A stretch of 64,000 nt of DNA, from positions 3,410,001-3,474,000 of the forward strand of contig NC_014306.1 of assembly GCF_000196615.1 (NCBI RefSeq). Direction: 5' to 3'. The DNA comes from Erwinia billingiae Eb661 (GTDB taxonomy: Bacteria > Pseudomonadota > Gammaproteobacteria > Enterobacterales > Enterobacteriaceae). Positions within the stretch are counted from its first letter, which is position 1. Every line of letters starts with the position of its first letter. The translations under genes and the position numbers were made by a program. The notes beneath the pieces are model-generated. The model was not told the origin of the DNA, searched no databases, and saw nothing but the letters and a program-made list of their open reading frames with translations. This document shows, piece by piece, positions 1-9,037 of the stretch.

Positions 1-1175
1 GCCGGCTGGTCGACGATATCGTGCTGCTTAACCGGCTGGAAACCCATGACTGGGCGCCGGATTCTGGCTCATTCACGCTGCAAAGCGTGCTGGATGAGCT
101 GGTGACCGAAGCGCTGCCGTCGATTCGTCGTAAAGGGCTGAATCTGGTGGTCAGCAACCGCCTGAACAGCGATGAGAGCCGCTATGGCGACCGTCGGGCG
201 CTGTATAAAATCCTGACCACCCTGCTGCATTATTCGATCACCAGCACCAGCTGGGGCCGCATCAGCATTGAGGTCAGCCATCCTGCCGATCGTCCCGATC
301 GCCTGGCGATAGAAATTGTCGACACCGGCGCGGGCCTGATGGTTGACGAGATGGGCAATACCGATTTCCCGTTCCTCGGCGAAACCAGCCAGGATCGGTT
401 TGGCCAGGCTTCCGGGCTGGCCTTTTTCCTGTGCAAACAGTTGTGTAAGCAGCTGGGTGGGCATCTTGAAATTGTGGCGCGTCCCGATATCGGCACCCGC
501 TACAGCATCCAGATCCACGCCCCGCAGGAACAGCAGCACGATCAGGAAGAGAAGTTGCTGGAAGGCTTAACTACCCTGATTGATATCACGGTAGATGAGG
601 TAAGAAAAATAGTGGTTCATCAACTGGAAAACTGGGGCGCAAGCTGCATTACCCCTGATGAACGCTTTTCGGGCCAGGACCATGATGTGCTGGTCACCGA
701 CGATCCGGCACGCTTGACGCCATGGTCGTTACTGCTCACGGATGATGAAACAGGGTTTAGCGCACTGTCACACGATCAATACCGGGTCAATTTTAATATC
801 AGCAGCGCGATGCAGGATGCCTTGCTCCAGCTGATTGAACAACAGCTGGCGCAGGATGAATTAACCGAAGACGTGGGTGACGAGCAGGATACGGCTCAAC
901 TTTTTGCTCCCGGTTACTTCCAGCTGTTCGTTGATACAGTACCAGATGATGTGAAGAGACTGTATAATGAGGCGGCGGAAGGGGACATGAGTTCCCTTGC
1001 TCAGACTGCGCATCGCCTGAAAGGCGTGTTTGCCATGCTCAATTTGACACCGGGCAAGCAGCTTTGTGAAACGTTAGAACAACACATTACTGAGTGTGAC
1101 GATTCAAACATTAAAAATACCACCAGTGACATTGACCACTACGTCAATATACTGCTGCAGCAAGGTAACCAATAA
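1..1175 (+). CDS. rcsD: Phosphotransfer intermediate RcsD, C-terminal part (5' end outside window)
   Basis: This is the last ~390 residues of the inner-membrane histidine phosphotransferase that passes phosphate from RcsC to RcsB. The reading frame is open to the left edge, so the membrane and sensor part lies outside the window. Visible are a degenerate histidine-kinase ATPase-like region (IVDTGAGL near 314-350), a linking domain, and a C-terminal HPt domain whose phospho-accepting histidine lies in AHRLKG, codon 1011-1013. The stop codon is separated from the rcsB start by one base, the usual rcsDB operon layout. Family assignment is secure from the HPt motif and the neighbour. Confidence 0.95.
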   Translation, partial: RLVDDIVLLNRLETHDWAPDSGSFTLQSVLDELVTEALPSIRRKGLNLVVSNRLNSDESRYGDRRALYKILTTLLHYSITSTSWGRISIEVSHPADRPDRLAIEIVDTGAGLMVDEMGNTDFPFLGETSQDRFGQASGLAFFLCKQLCKQLGGHLEIVARPDIGTRYSIQIHAPQEQQHDQEEKLLEGLTTLIDITVDEVRKIVVHQLENWGASCITPDERFSGQDHDVLVTDDPARLTPWSLLLTDDETGFSALSHDQYRVNFNISSAMQDALLQLIEQQLAQDELTEDVGDEQDTAQLFAPGYFQLFVDTVPDDVKRLYNEAAEGDMSSLAQTAHRLKGVFAMLNLTPGKQLCETLEQHITECDDSNIKNTTSDIDHYVNILLQQGNQ

Positions 1176-1176
1176 A

Positions 1177-1827
1177 ATGAACAACTTGAACGTAATTATT
1201 GCCGATGACCATCCGATTGTTCTGTTCGGTATTCGCAAGTCTCTCGAACAGATTGAATGGGTCAACGTAGTTGGTGAGTTCGAAGATTCCACAGCATTGA
1301 TCAATAGCCTGTCCAAACTGGATGCCAATGTTTTAATCACCGATCTGTCGATGCCTGGCGAAAAATATGGCGACGGCATTACGCTGATTAAGTACATCAA
1401 GCGTCATTATCCAGATTTATCTATCATCGTTCTGACCATGAACAACAATCCAGCGATTCTGAGTGCCGTTCTGGACCTCGATATTGAAGGGATTGTTCTG
1501 AAACAGGGTGCCCCTACCGATCTGCCAAAAGCGCTGGCCGCTTTGCAGAAAGGCAAAAAGTACACCCCGGACAGCGTGGCAAAACTGCTGGAGAAAATCA
1601 GCGCGGGTGGCTACGGCGACAAGCGTCTGTCTCCAAAAGAGAGCGAAGTGTTGCGCCTGTTCGCAGAAGGTTTCCTGGTTACCGAGATTGCCAAGAAGCT
1701 GAACCGCAGTATCAAAACCATCAGTAGCCAGAAGAAATCAGCCATGATGAAACTGGGCGTGGAAAACGATATTGCACTGCTGAACTATCTCTCTTCCGTC
1801 AGCAGCATGCCGGTTGAGCGCGACTAA
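1177..1827 (+). CDS. rcsB: Response regulator RcsB
   Basis: DNA-binding response regulator of the Rcs envelope-stress phosphorelay. It controls capsule, motility and small RNAs, alone or with RcsA. The 216 residues match the E. coli length exactly. The receiver domain (about 1-125) has the acidic pair DD at 10-11 and the phospho-acceptor D56 in ITDLSMP. The C-terminal LuxR-type helix-turn-helix spans about 148-196. An upstream in-frame start at 1096 lies inside rcsD and is rejected. The ATG at 1177 gives the conserved MNNLNVIIADDHP N-terminus. A strong terminator follows, and rcsC converges from the other side. Confidence 0.98.
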   Translation: MNNLNVIIADDHPIVLFGIRKSLEQIEWVNVVGEFEDSTALINSLSKLDANVLITDLSMPGEKYGDGITLIKYIKRHYPDLSIIVLTMNNNPAILSAVLDLDIEGIVLKQGAPTDLPKALAALQKGKKYTPDSVAKLLEKISAGGYGDKRLSPKESEVLRLFAEGFLVTEIAKKLNRSIKTISSQKKSAMMKLGVENDIALLNYLSSVSSMPVERD

Positions 1828-1840
1828 GTGACAGACAGTA

Positions 1841-1868
1841 AAAAGGCGGACTTCGGTCCGCCTTTTTT
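1841..1868 (+). terminator. Intrinsic terminator of rcsDB
   Basis: An 11-bp stem (AAAAGGCGGAC pairing with GTCCGCCTTTT) closes a TTCG tetraloop and runs into a T tract. It lies 13 bases after the rcsB stop. The A-rich left arm may let it also work for rcsC on the other strand. Confidence 0.9.
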
Positions 1869-1885
1869 ATTGCCCAAAATCCGCG

Positions 1886-4735
1886 TTATTCCCTGCCCTT
1901 CCTGACCCGCTCCGCGTAGAACGCCAGCGAAGTGTTTAAGGTATCCATGGTCACCGGCTTGGACAGACAGTTATCCATGCCCGCTTCCATACAGCGCTGC
2001 TTCTCTTCGGCCAGCGCATTGGCGGTGACGCCCACCACCGGGAAAGTCAGCCCCAGCTGGCGCAAACGCTGCGTCAGACGGTAACCGTCCATATTCGGCA
2101 TGTTCACGTCGGTCAGCACAATATCAATCTCATTACGGCTCAGAACGTTAAGCGCATCCACGCCGTCCTGCGCGGTCTTCACGCGGTAGCCGAGCGATCC
2201 CAGCTGATCGGACAGCAGCATCCGGTTGATCGGATGGTCATCGACCACCAGGATCAGGATATCTTCATTGCTGGCGCGCTTATCTTCGATTTCCGGCACG
2301 CCTGGCAACGCATCTGGCATCGCCACTTCAACCCGGTAAATGCGGCCCAGCAGCGCCGGCAATTCATGTGGCGTGGTGGTGCCGTACACCCAGCGACCGG
2401 CAGCCTGCTCATGCGGCGCACCGTTATAGCTGCCGTCAAAGCGGATCACAGCCCGGAGCGTTTGCTGCGTCTGATAGTCGTAATCGGTGACGATCACATC
2501 GTCCGGGCCACAGCAGCCCTCCTGCAACCGTTGCACGGTGATGCCGTGCTCACGCAGCAGCTTTTCGAGGAACGCGGCCAGATCGTCATTACGCAGCTCC
2601 AGCCAGCACTGTTTGCCCTGCAACCCGTCGTGCAGCACCGGCGTCATCACCTGAGCGTTATACAGCGGAATGCGCACCACAAACTGGCTGCCCATCCCCG
2701 GCTCAGAATCGACCTCAATATCACCGTCCATCATATTGATCAGCTTTTCGCAGATCGCCAGGCCGAGGCCGGTTCCCTGGAAGTTACGCTGCACGCCGTT
2801 ACCCACCTGGAAGAACGGGTCGAACAGTCGGGTGATCTCTTTTGCCGGGATGCCCACGCCGGTATCGCGTACCCGGAAGGCCAGATAGCCGTCCTTCACA
2901 AACACCTGCAGGATAATGCCGCCGGTATGGGTAAATTTAATGGCGTTGTTGAGCAGGTTGGAAATCACCTGCTGCAGACGCAGCGGATCGCCGTCCAGCG
3001 TGACCGGCACATCGCTGTCAATAAAGCACCACAGCGTCAGGCGCTTCTTGACCACCATCGCCAGATAGTTGGAGGAGATATGGGTGATCACTTCACGCGG
3101 GGAGAATTCCCGTGGCTCAATGCGCAGCTGCTCGGACTCGATTTTCGAGAAATCGAGGATATCGCTGATGATCTTCAACAGCAGGCTGGACGAGTTGTTC
3201 ATCGCCGTGACCAGCGACTCCACGCCCTGCGGCAGAGATTTGGTTTGCAACAGATCGAGGTTACCGATGATGCCGTACAGCGGCGTGCGCAGCTCATGGC
3301 TGACCGTTGCCAGGAACATCGACTTGGACTGGCTGGCCTGCTCGGCCGCGTGGGCCATTTCCTGCAGCGATTCTTCCATCTTCACGCGCGCGCTGACGTC
3401 CACCAGCACGCAGATCGCCACGTTCTCATTGCGGTAACGTGAATGCACAAAACTGATTTGCAGGTTGGTATTGCTGCCGGTCAGCACGTCGACAAAGTTA
3501 ACCTGCTGACCACAGATAATCTCGGTCAGCCGCTGCCGATCTTCCTGGGTCAACATGCTGAGATAGTTATGCGCCAGTTCGTTACTGAGGATATTGGTGC
3601 CGTCACTGGTTCGCAGAATACAGATCCCCACCGGCGCCGAGGCGACAATCTTGCGGTTAAACTGCTCGTGCTCTTCCAGGCGGTGGGCGTTGTCCTCGGC
3701 CGGTAAAAACATGCGGCGTTCAAACAGCCAGGCAAGGGTAAACAGGATAATGGCGCTGATGACGTTCAGCAGAATGGCGTTGATAATCAACACTTTCAGC
3801 TTGGCGACCAGCTCGTCGGTCTCGACCGAATAGACCACCGACAGTTCGGAAGGCGTCAGCGTTTTCTTCAGCACCAGCTGTTTGTAGCCGTTGATGTAGC
3901 CAAACCAGCTGTGGTCATCCGGCAGATCGTCCAGCGAGACGTTGCCCGCGGTGCGCGAGGTCGACATCAGCCGCTGATTATTGGCATCAATCAGCGTGGC
4001 GGTGACCGGGAAACTGCCTGGGGTAATGAAATCGTCGAGACGGATAGTTTGTTCGATGCCCAACAGTGCCGCCATTTTATTGGCCACATAGATCGGGGTA
4101 ATTAAATAGTAGTAGCCGACGCCCTGCTGCGATGAAGGCGCAATCCACACAATGCTGCTTTTGCGCTCTTCTTCATTACCGTTACGGTATTTGAGAATGC
4201 GCTCGTGCAGGGATTTCAACGCCCGTTCGCGGTTTGCCGAGGAATTGCCAACGCCAAAATCCGCCATACACAGGCTTTCGCCGCCAACAAAGAACACCCG
4301 GTTCAGCTCATAGGCGGAAGCAAAGTTCTCTTTCCAGTAGTGCAGGAAGTAGCTGAGCGATTCCAGCGAGCTGCGCCAGGTATTGCTCATCGAGCTACAG
4401 TCGGAATCAGAGTACAGCGGGTAAAACTGCGGTAGCGCGGTTTTGCCTGGGAATACCCCGTTCAGCACGTCCATGTCGTTGGCCGACGAATTTAGCCGGT
4501 TTTCCGCAATGTATTTTAGCTCGCGCGTGACGTCAGAAGAGTGCCGCACATACCACTGCGCCTGCTCAAAGTTAGCGCTCAGCTCCTGACGAACCTGCGA
4601 CTCTTTCTCATGCAGCACATTAATGATGTAAAAGGTGGTCAGCAGCGCGCCCAGCGTCCAGAGCATCAGTGCCAGCGCCCTGAACAGATAGCGGGAGATC
4701 CTTAACGTGGTTCTGAACGAGACAAGATATTTCAA
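1886..4735 (-). CDS. rcsC: Hybrid sensor histidine kinase RcsC
   Basis: Inner-membrane hybrid kinase that starts the Rcs phosphorelay by passing phosphate through its own receiver domain to RcsD and RcsB. From the TTG at 4735 it is 949 residues, the same as E. coli, and begins with KYLVSFRTT. The longer frame up to 4873 would run through the gyrA terminator and adds unconserved residues. In order there are a first membrane segment near 20-41, a periplasmic region, a second membrane segment near 315-335, the H-box with H480 in SHELRTPL, the ATPase domain (DTGVGIP, GTGLGLAI), the RcsC-ABL domain, and a receiver with D876 in LTDVNMP. The TTG start and weak ribosome site suggest low translation. 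Confidence 0.95.
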   Translation of the reverse strand: MKYLVSFRTTLRISRYLFRALALMLWTLGALLTTFYIINVLHEKESQVRQELSANFEQAQWYVRHSSDVTRELKYIAENRLNSSANDMDVLNGVFPGKTALPQFYPLYSDSDCSSMSNTWRSSLESLSYFLHYWKENFASAYELNRVFFVGGESLCMADFGVGNSSANRERALKSLHERILKYRNGNEEERKSSIVWIAPSSQQGVGYYYLITPIYVANKMAALLGIEQTIRLDDFITPGSFPVTATLIDANNQRLMSTSRTAGNVSLDDLPDDHSWFGYINGYKQLVLKKTLTPSELSVVYSVETDELVAKLKVLIINAILLNVISAIILFTLAWLFERRMFLPAEDNAHRLEEHEQFNRKIVASAPVGICILRTSDGTNILSNELAHNYLSMLTQEDRQRLTEIICGQQVNFVDVLTGSNTNLQISFVHSRYRNENVAICVLVDVSARVKMEESLQEMAHAAEQASQSKSMFLATVSHELRTPLYGIIGNLDLLQTKSLPQGVESLVTAMNNSSSLLLKIISDILDFSKIESEQLRIEPREFSPREVITHISSNYLAMVVKKRLTLWCFIDSDVPVTLDGDPLRLQQVISNLLNNAIKFTHTGGIILQVFVKDGYLAFRVRDTGVGIPAKEITRLFDPFFQVGNGVQRNFQGTGLGLAICEKLINMMDGDIEVDSEPGMGSQFVVRIPLYNAQVMTPVLHDGLQGKQCWLELRNDDLAAFLEKLLREHGITVQRLQEGCCGPDDVIVTDYDYQTQQTLRAVIRFDGSYNGAPHEQAAGRWVYGTTTPHELPALLGRIYRVEVAMPDALPGVPEIEDKRASNEDILILVVDDHPINRMLLSDQLGSLGYRVKTAQDGVDALNVLSRNEIDIVLTDVNMPNMDGYRLTQRLRQLGLTFPVVGVTANALAEEKQRCMEAGMDNCLSKPVTMDTLNTSLAFYAERVRKGRE

Positions 4736-4837
4736 GCGAAACCTATAAGTGGCGACGGGGCTTAGGGAGAAGTCAGATCCCGTTACAGTACCGTCAGAAC
4801 AGGAAAAAAGCCAGTTGCGGCGGGCGGTCGCAGGCAT

Positions 4838-4865
4838 AAAAAAAGGCCGGTTCACAGAACCGGCC
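4838..4865 (-). terminator. Intrinsic terminator of gyrA
   Basis: Read on the minus strand, GGCCGGTT pairs with AACCGGCC around a five-base loop and is followed by seven T. It lies 23 bases past the gyrA stop and about 100 bases ahead of the rcsC start, so rcsC probably depends on its own promoter. Confidence 0.9.
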
Positions 4866-4888
4866 TCAGGCACTAAACGCGATGACGA

Positions 4889-7552
4889 TTATTCGTCCTC
4901 ATCGCCTTCTGGTGCTTCGTCTTCATTGTCGACGTCTGCTGCATCGTCAACCTCAACTTCCGGGGCAATATCTTCATCCCCTTCTGCTACGGTGCCGTCA
5001 ATGCCGTCCAGCTCTTCTTCAGCGACAGGCTCAGCCACGCGCTGCAGGCCGACCACGTTTTCGTCTTCGGCGGTGCGGATCAGAATAACACCCTGGGTGT
5101 TACGTCCGACCACACTCACTTCAGAAACGCGGGTACGAACCAGCGTGCCAGCGTCGGTGATCATCATGATCTGATCGCTGTCGACAACCTGTACCGCACC
5201 GATTACCGGTCCGTTACGCTCGGTCACTTTGATCGAGATAACGCCCTGGGTAGCACGGGACTTGGTTGGGTATTCGCTGGTGTTGGTACGCTTACCGTAA
5301 CCGTTCTGGGTGACGGTCATGATCGCGCCCTCTTCCTGAGGAACGATCAGCGATACCACGCGGTCGTTTTCGGCCAGCTTGATACCACGCACGCCGGAAG
5401 CCGTACGGCCCATGGCGCGCACCGCGGTCTCTGCGAAGCGAACCACTTTACCCGCGGCGGAGAACAGCATGGCTTCGTCAGCACCGTTGGTCAGCGACAC
5501 GCCGATCAGTTCATCTTCGTCACGCAGGTTGACGGCAATAATACCGGCGCTGCGTGGGCGGCTGAACTCGGTCAGTGCGGTTTTCTTCACGGTACCGCAG
5601 GCGGTAGCCATAAAGATGTTCCAGCCTTCCGCGTATTCACGTACCGGCAGGATCGCGGTGATACGTTCGTTCGCTTCCAGCGGCAGCAGGTTGACGATTG
5701 GACGTCCACGCGCGCCACGGCTGGCTTCTGGCAACTGATAAACCTTCATCCAGTACAGACGACCCCGGCTTGAGAAGCAGAGGATGGTGTCATGGGTGTT
5801 GGCCACCAGCAGGCGGTCAATAAAGTCTTCTTCTTTAATACGTGCGGCAGACTTGCCTTTACCACCACGACGCTGTGCTTCGTAGTCGGTCAGAGGCTGA
5901 TACTTCACGTAGCCCTGATGAGACAGGGTCACCACAACGTCTTCCTGATTGATCAGGTCTTCGATGTTGATGTCCGCAGTATTGGCGGTGATTTCAGTGC
6001 GACGCTTGTCACCGAACTGATCGCGGATCAGTTCAAGCTCTTCGCGGATCACTTCCATCAGACGCTCTGAGCTTTCCAGAATGCGGATCAGTTCAGCGAT
6101 CTGATCCAGCAACTCTTTGTACTCATCCAGCAGTTTTTCGTGCTCAAGGCCGGTCAGTTTCTGCAGACGCAGATCCAGGATCGCCTGAGCCTGCTGCTCG
6201 GTCAGGTAGTATTCGCCGTCACGGATACCGAACTCGTCTTCCAGCCATTCAGGACGCGCAGCATTATCACCCGCACGCTCCAGCATGGCAGCAACGTTAC
6301 CCAACGCCCATGGACGTGCCACCAGGCCCGCTTTCGCTTCAGCCGGGTTAGCCGCATGGCGGATCAGTTCGATAATCGGATCCAGGTTAGCCAGCGCAAT
6401 CGCCAGCGCTTCCAGGATGTGCGCACGGTCGCGCGCTTTACGCAGTTCAAAGATGGTACGACGGGTAACCACTTCGCGGCGGTGACGGACGAAGGCTTCC
6501 AGAATATCTTTCAGCGGCATAATTTTTGGCTGTCCCTGATGCAGGGCAACCATATTGATACCGAAAGAGGTCTGCAGCTGGGTCAGCGAGTACAGGTTGT
6601 TCAGCACAACCTCGCCAACCGCATCACGCTTCACTTCCACGACGATACGCATACCGTCTTTGTCAGATTCATCACGCAGGGCACTGATGCCTTCCAGACG
6701 CTTCTCTTTCACCAGTTCAGCGATTTTCTCAATCAGGCGCGCTTTGTTCACCTGGTAAGGAATTTCGTGAATGATGATTGTTTCGCGACCGGTTTTCGCA
6801 TCGGTTTCGACTTCGCCACGGGCACGGATATAGATCTTGCCGCGACCGGTGCGATAGGCTTCTTCAATCCCACGGCGGCCATTGATGATGGCGGCAGTTG
6901 GGAAGTCCGGGCCTGGGATGTGCTCCATCAGCCCTTCAACGGTGATGTTCTCATCGTCGATGTAGGCCAGACAGCCGCTGATAACTTCAGTCAGGTTGTG
7001 TGGAGGAATGTTGGTTGCCATGCCCACTGCGATACCTGACGCGCCGTTGATCAGCAGGTTAGGCACGCGGGTTGGCATAACGGCCGGGATCTGCTCGGTG
7101 CCGTCATAGTTCGGCACAAAGTCGACGGTCTCTTTTTCCAGATCCGCCAGCAGCTCGTGGGCAATTTTTGACATGCGTACTTCGGTATAACGCATTGCTG
7201 CGGCGGAGTCGCCGTCAACGGAACCGAAGTTACCCTGACCATCCACCAGCATATAGCGCAGCGAGAACGGCTGTGCCATACGAACGATGGTGTCATACAC
7301 GGCGCTGTCGCCATGTGGGTGATATTTACCGATAACGTCGCCGACAACACGGGCAGACTTTTTATAAGGTTTGTTCCAGTCATTGCCCAGCACGTTCATG
7401 GCGTAGAGCACACGACGGTGTACTGGTTTCAGACCATCGCGAACATCTGGCAATGCACGGCCAACGATGACCGACATGGCATAATCGAGGTAAGAGTTCT
7501 TTAACTCTTCTTCAATATTGACCGGTGTGATTTCTCTGGCTAGGTCGCTCAT
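4889..7552 (-). CDS. gyrA: DNA gyrase subunit A
   Basis: Breakage-reunion subunit of DNA gyrase, which introduces negative supercoils as a GyrA2GyrB2 complex. The protein has 887 residues against 875 in E. coli; the extra length is mostly in a very acidic C-terminal tail. The N-terminal half aligns without gaps to E. coli, placing the catalytic tyrosine in [11 protein letters not shown] (Tyr122). Ser83 and Asp87 of the quinolone-resistance region keep the susceptible form. The GyrA box QRRGGKG starts at residue 560 and is followed by the beta-pinwheel domain. It is transcribed away from ubiG as in E. coli and ends at its own terminator. Confidence 0.98.
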   Translation of the reverse strand: MSDLAREITPVNIEEELKNSYLDYAMSVIVGRALPDVRDGLKPVHRRVLYAMNVLGNDWNKPYKKSARVVGDVIGKYHPHGDSAVYDTIVRMAQPFSLRYMLVDGQGNFGSVDGDSAAAMRYTEVRMSKIAHELLADLEKETVDFVPNYDGTEQIPAVMPTRVPNLLINGASGIAVGMATNIPPHNLTEVISGCLAYIDDENITVEGLMEHIPGPDFPTAAIINGRRGIEEAYRTGRGKIYIRARGEVETDAKTGRETIIIHEIPYQVNKARLIEKIAELVKEKRLEGISALRDESDKDGMRIVVEVKRDAVGEVVLNNLYSLTQLQTSFGINMVALHQGQPKIMPLKDILEAFVRHRREVVTRRTIFELRKARDRAHILEALAIALANLDPIIELIRHAANPAEAKAGLVARPWALGNVAAMLERAGDNAARPEWLEDEFGIRDGEYYLTEQQAQAILDLRLQKLTGLEHEKLLDEYKELLDQIAELIRILESSERLMEVIREELELIRDQFGDKRRTEITANTADINIEDLINQEDVVVTLSHQGYVKYQPLTDYEAQRRGGKGKSAARIKEEDFIDRLLVANTHDTILCFSSRGRLYWMKVYQLPEASRGARGRPIVNLLPLEANERITAILPVREYAEGWNIFMATACGTVKKTALTEFSRPRSAGIIAVNLRDEDELIGVSLTNGADEAMLFSAAGKVVRFAETAVRAMGRTASGVRGIKLAENDRVVSLIVPQEEGAIMTVTQNGYGKRTNTSEYPTKSRATQGVISIKVTERNGPVIGAVQVVDSDQIMMITDAGTLVRTRVSEVSVVGRNTQGVILIRTAEDENVVGLQRVAEPVAEEELDGIDGTVAEGDEDIAPEVEVDDAADVDNEDEAPEGDEDE

Positions 7553-7597
7553 GGAGCCGCTATCCCTCTACGTTATACCCGGATTCAAAGGTGCGAA

Positions 7598-7626
7598 AGT
7601 ATATCACCTTTAGCCATGGTGGTGAA
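7598..7626 (-). promoter_or_regulatory. Candidate gyrA promoter
   Basis: On the minus strand, TATACT (7603-7598) is a five-of-six -10 match with a 17-bp gap to TTCACC (7626-7621), a four-of-six -35 match. It lies about 45 bases ahead of the gyrA start. This is pattern matching only. A divergent TATACT at 7708-7713 could serve ubiG. Confidence 0.45.
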
Positions 7627-7743
7627 TGGAAAGCGTCTTTTTGGCTGCTTTAATACGCCTCAGGCATCGTGAACGCCTGGCGGTGCACATTCCTCTGAGA
7701 AAACAGATATACTGCCCGCAAACTTTTCGCGAGTGAGGGACCT

Positions 7744-8472
7744 ATGAAGGCTGAACAAAACGCCACCACGGCTAACGTGGATCATAACGAAATTGCCAAA
7801 TTTGAAGCAGTGGCTTCCCGTTGGTGGGATCTGGAAGGCGAATTTAAGCCTCTGCATCGCATTAACCCACTTCGTCTGGGCTATATTGCCCAGCACAGCA
7901 ACGGCCTGTTCGGCAAGAAAGTGCTGGATGTCGGCTGCGGCGGCGGCATTCTGGCCGAAAGCATGGCGCGTGAAGGCGCTGAGGTGGTTGGGCTGGATAT
8001 GGGCGCGGAACCGTTAGAAATCGCCCGCCTGCACGCGCTGGAAAGCGGCGTGAAGGTCGATTACGTGCAGCAGACCGTAGAAGAGCACGCCGAACAGTTT
8101 GCCGGTCAGTACGATGTGGTGACCTGCATGGAGATGCTGGAGCACGTGCCGGATCCGCGTTCAGTGGTTCACGCCTGCGCGAAGCTGGTGAAACCCGGCG
8201 GCGAAGTGTTCTTCTCTACCCTTAACCGCAACAGCAAATCCTGGCTGATGGCGATTATCGGCGCGGAGTACGTGCTGCGGATGGTGCCGCGTGGTACGCA
8301 TGACATTAAGAAGTTCATCCGCCCTGCCGAGCTGTTGAACTGGGTCGACGAAACGCCATTGCGCGAACGTCATATGATTGGTCTGCATTACAATCCGCTG
8401 ATGAACAGCTTCAAGCTGGCGCCAGGCGTTGACGTTAACTATATGGTGCACACCCACTCTGTCGTCGAATAA
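7744..8472 (+). CDS. ubiG: Ubiquinone biosynthesis O-methyltransferase UbiG
   Basis: SAM-dependent methyltransferase that carries out both O-methylation steps of ubiquinone biosynthesis. The 242-residue length fits the family (240 in E. coli). The class I SAM-binding motif [13 protein letters not shown] starts at residue 60, and a later motif, [11 protein letters not shown], is typical of UbiG. The ATG at 7744 follows GTGAGGGA at a good distance. It is divergent from gyrA, the conserved arrangement. The product supplies the quinone reduced by complex I, encoded further along. Confidence 0.97.
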   Translation: MKAEQNATTANVDHNEIAKFEAVASRWWDLEGEFKPLHRINPLRLGYIAQHSNGLFGKKVLDVGCGGGILAESMAREGAEVVGLDMGAEPLEIARLHALESGVKVDYVQQTVEEHAEQFAGQYDVVTCMEMLEHVPDPRSVVHACAKLVKPGGEVFFSTLNRNSKSWLMAIIGAEYVLRMVPRGTHDIKKFIRPAELLNWVDETPLRERHMIGLHYNPLMNSFKLAPGVDVNYMVHTHSVVE

Positions 8473-8488
8473 CCTTCGCCGACGGCCC

Positions 8489-8519
8489 GCGCAGAGCATG
8501 TGGTAAAACTGCTCTGCGC
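8489..8519. repeat. Inverted repeat after ubiG
   Basis: A perfect 10-bp inverted repeat (GCGCAGAGCA / TGCTCTGCGC) with an 11-base loop starts 17 bases after the ubiG stop. No T tract follows, so it may be an RNA-stabilising hairpin or a weak terminator. Confidence 0.6.
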
Positions 8520-8905
8520 ATTTGATCCTTAAGTAAAATTCCCTTCTTCCTTAATCTGCCTGTCATAAGAATTTCTTAGCCTGAGGCTGAGGTCAGATCG
8601 TTTTCCTTTTGGACAGCGTTGCCGGTGCAGCGGCAGGATAACCCCGGTTAGCCATGAAAGTTTTTTTTCTAAGGTTATGAAGCGGCGATTTTTCGTCACT
8701 TCAGGGCTTTTTGTACGCAAAAAAAACGCCAGGTTTTCGGCGCTGAGCAAGAAACCCGCGCTTGATCAAATTTCTAAAAATTTCTTCAAACTGTTGACAT
8801 GGCCCCTGGCCCTTGAGAAACGTGGACTTAGGAAATATGCCAGGCTCCGTTCAGTAATTTGTTCCGAAAATCAAGCCTTGTTGAGTGGTGATAAATGACT
8901 AAAAT

Positions 8906-8953
8906 ACTCACCATATTGTTACTCAATCTTCGTTTACCCCCTATATATAGTGT
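8906..8953 (+). promoter_or_regulatory. Candidate pair of NrdR boxes
   Basis: The NrdR box is ACACWATATATWGTGT, normally in pairs three helical turns apart. Positions 8938-8953 (CCCCTATATATAGTGT) match at 14 of 16. Positions 8906-8921 match more weakly, at about 11 of 16. Their starts are 32 bp apart, which fits. NrdR is the ATP/dATP-sensing repressor of ribonucleotide reductase genes. Confidence 0.6.
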
Positions 8954-8962
8954 TTATCCACA
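8954..8962 (+). promoter_or_regulatory. DnaA box upstream of nrdA
   Basis: TTATCCACA is a perfect match to the DnaA consensus TTATNCACA and directly abuts the second NrdR-like box. DnaA is known to act at the E. coli nrdA promoter, linking deoxynucleotide supply to replication. Confidence 0.7.
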
Positions 8963-9037
8963 GAGTTACTCACATAAGAGCATTCTGTGTATAAACGGGG
9001 GATATGTTTGATTTCTCCTTCAAGGATATTACGCGAC

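Larger units (their letters stand above)
8473..9037 (+). other. 565-bp non-coding region upstream of nrdA
   Basis: No convincing gene is present. It holds an inverted repeat just after ubiG (8489-8519), a T-rich middle stretch, and near the nrdA side the NrdR-like boxes and a DnaA box annotated separately. Short open frames here lack ribosome sites and recognisable protein features. Confidence 0.6.

Noticed and set aside
2234..3442. 402-codon plus-strand open frame opposite rcsC
   Set aside because: It lies fully within rcsC on the other strand, is low in hydrophobic pattern and rich in His, Gln and Arg, as expected for the complement of a GC-rich gene.
6140..7039. 299-codon plus-strand open frame opposite gyrA
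   Set aside because: Antisense to a well-conserved gene, no recognisable domain, no ribosome site.
8718..8742. Possible minus-strand terminator (short CGCC/GGCG stem then T run)
   Set aside because: Stem of only about five pairs, and no gene on that strand to terminate.
8677..8898. 73-codon plus-strand open frame in the nrdA upstream region
   Set aside because: No Shine-Dalgarno sequence and biased, lysine-rich composition caused by A runs.
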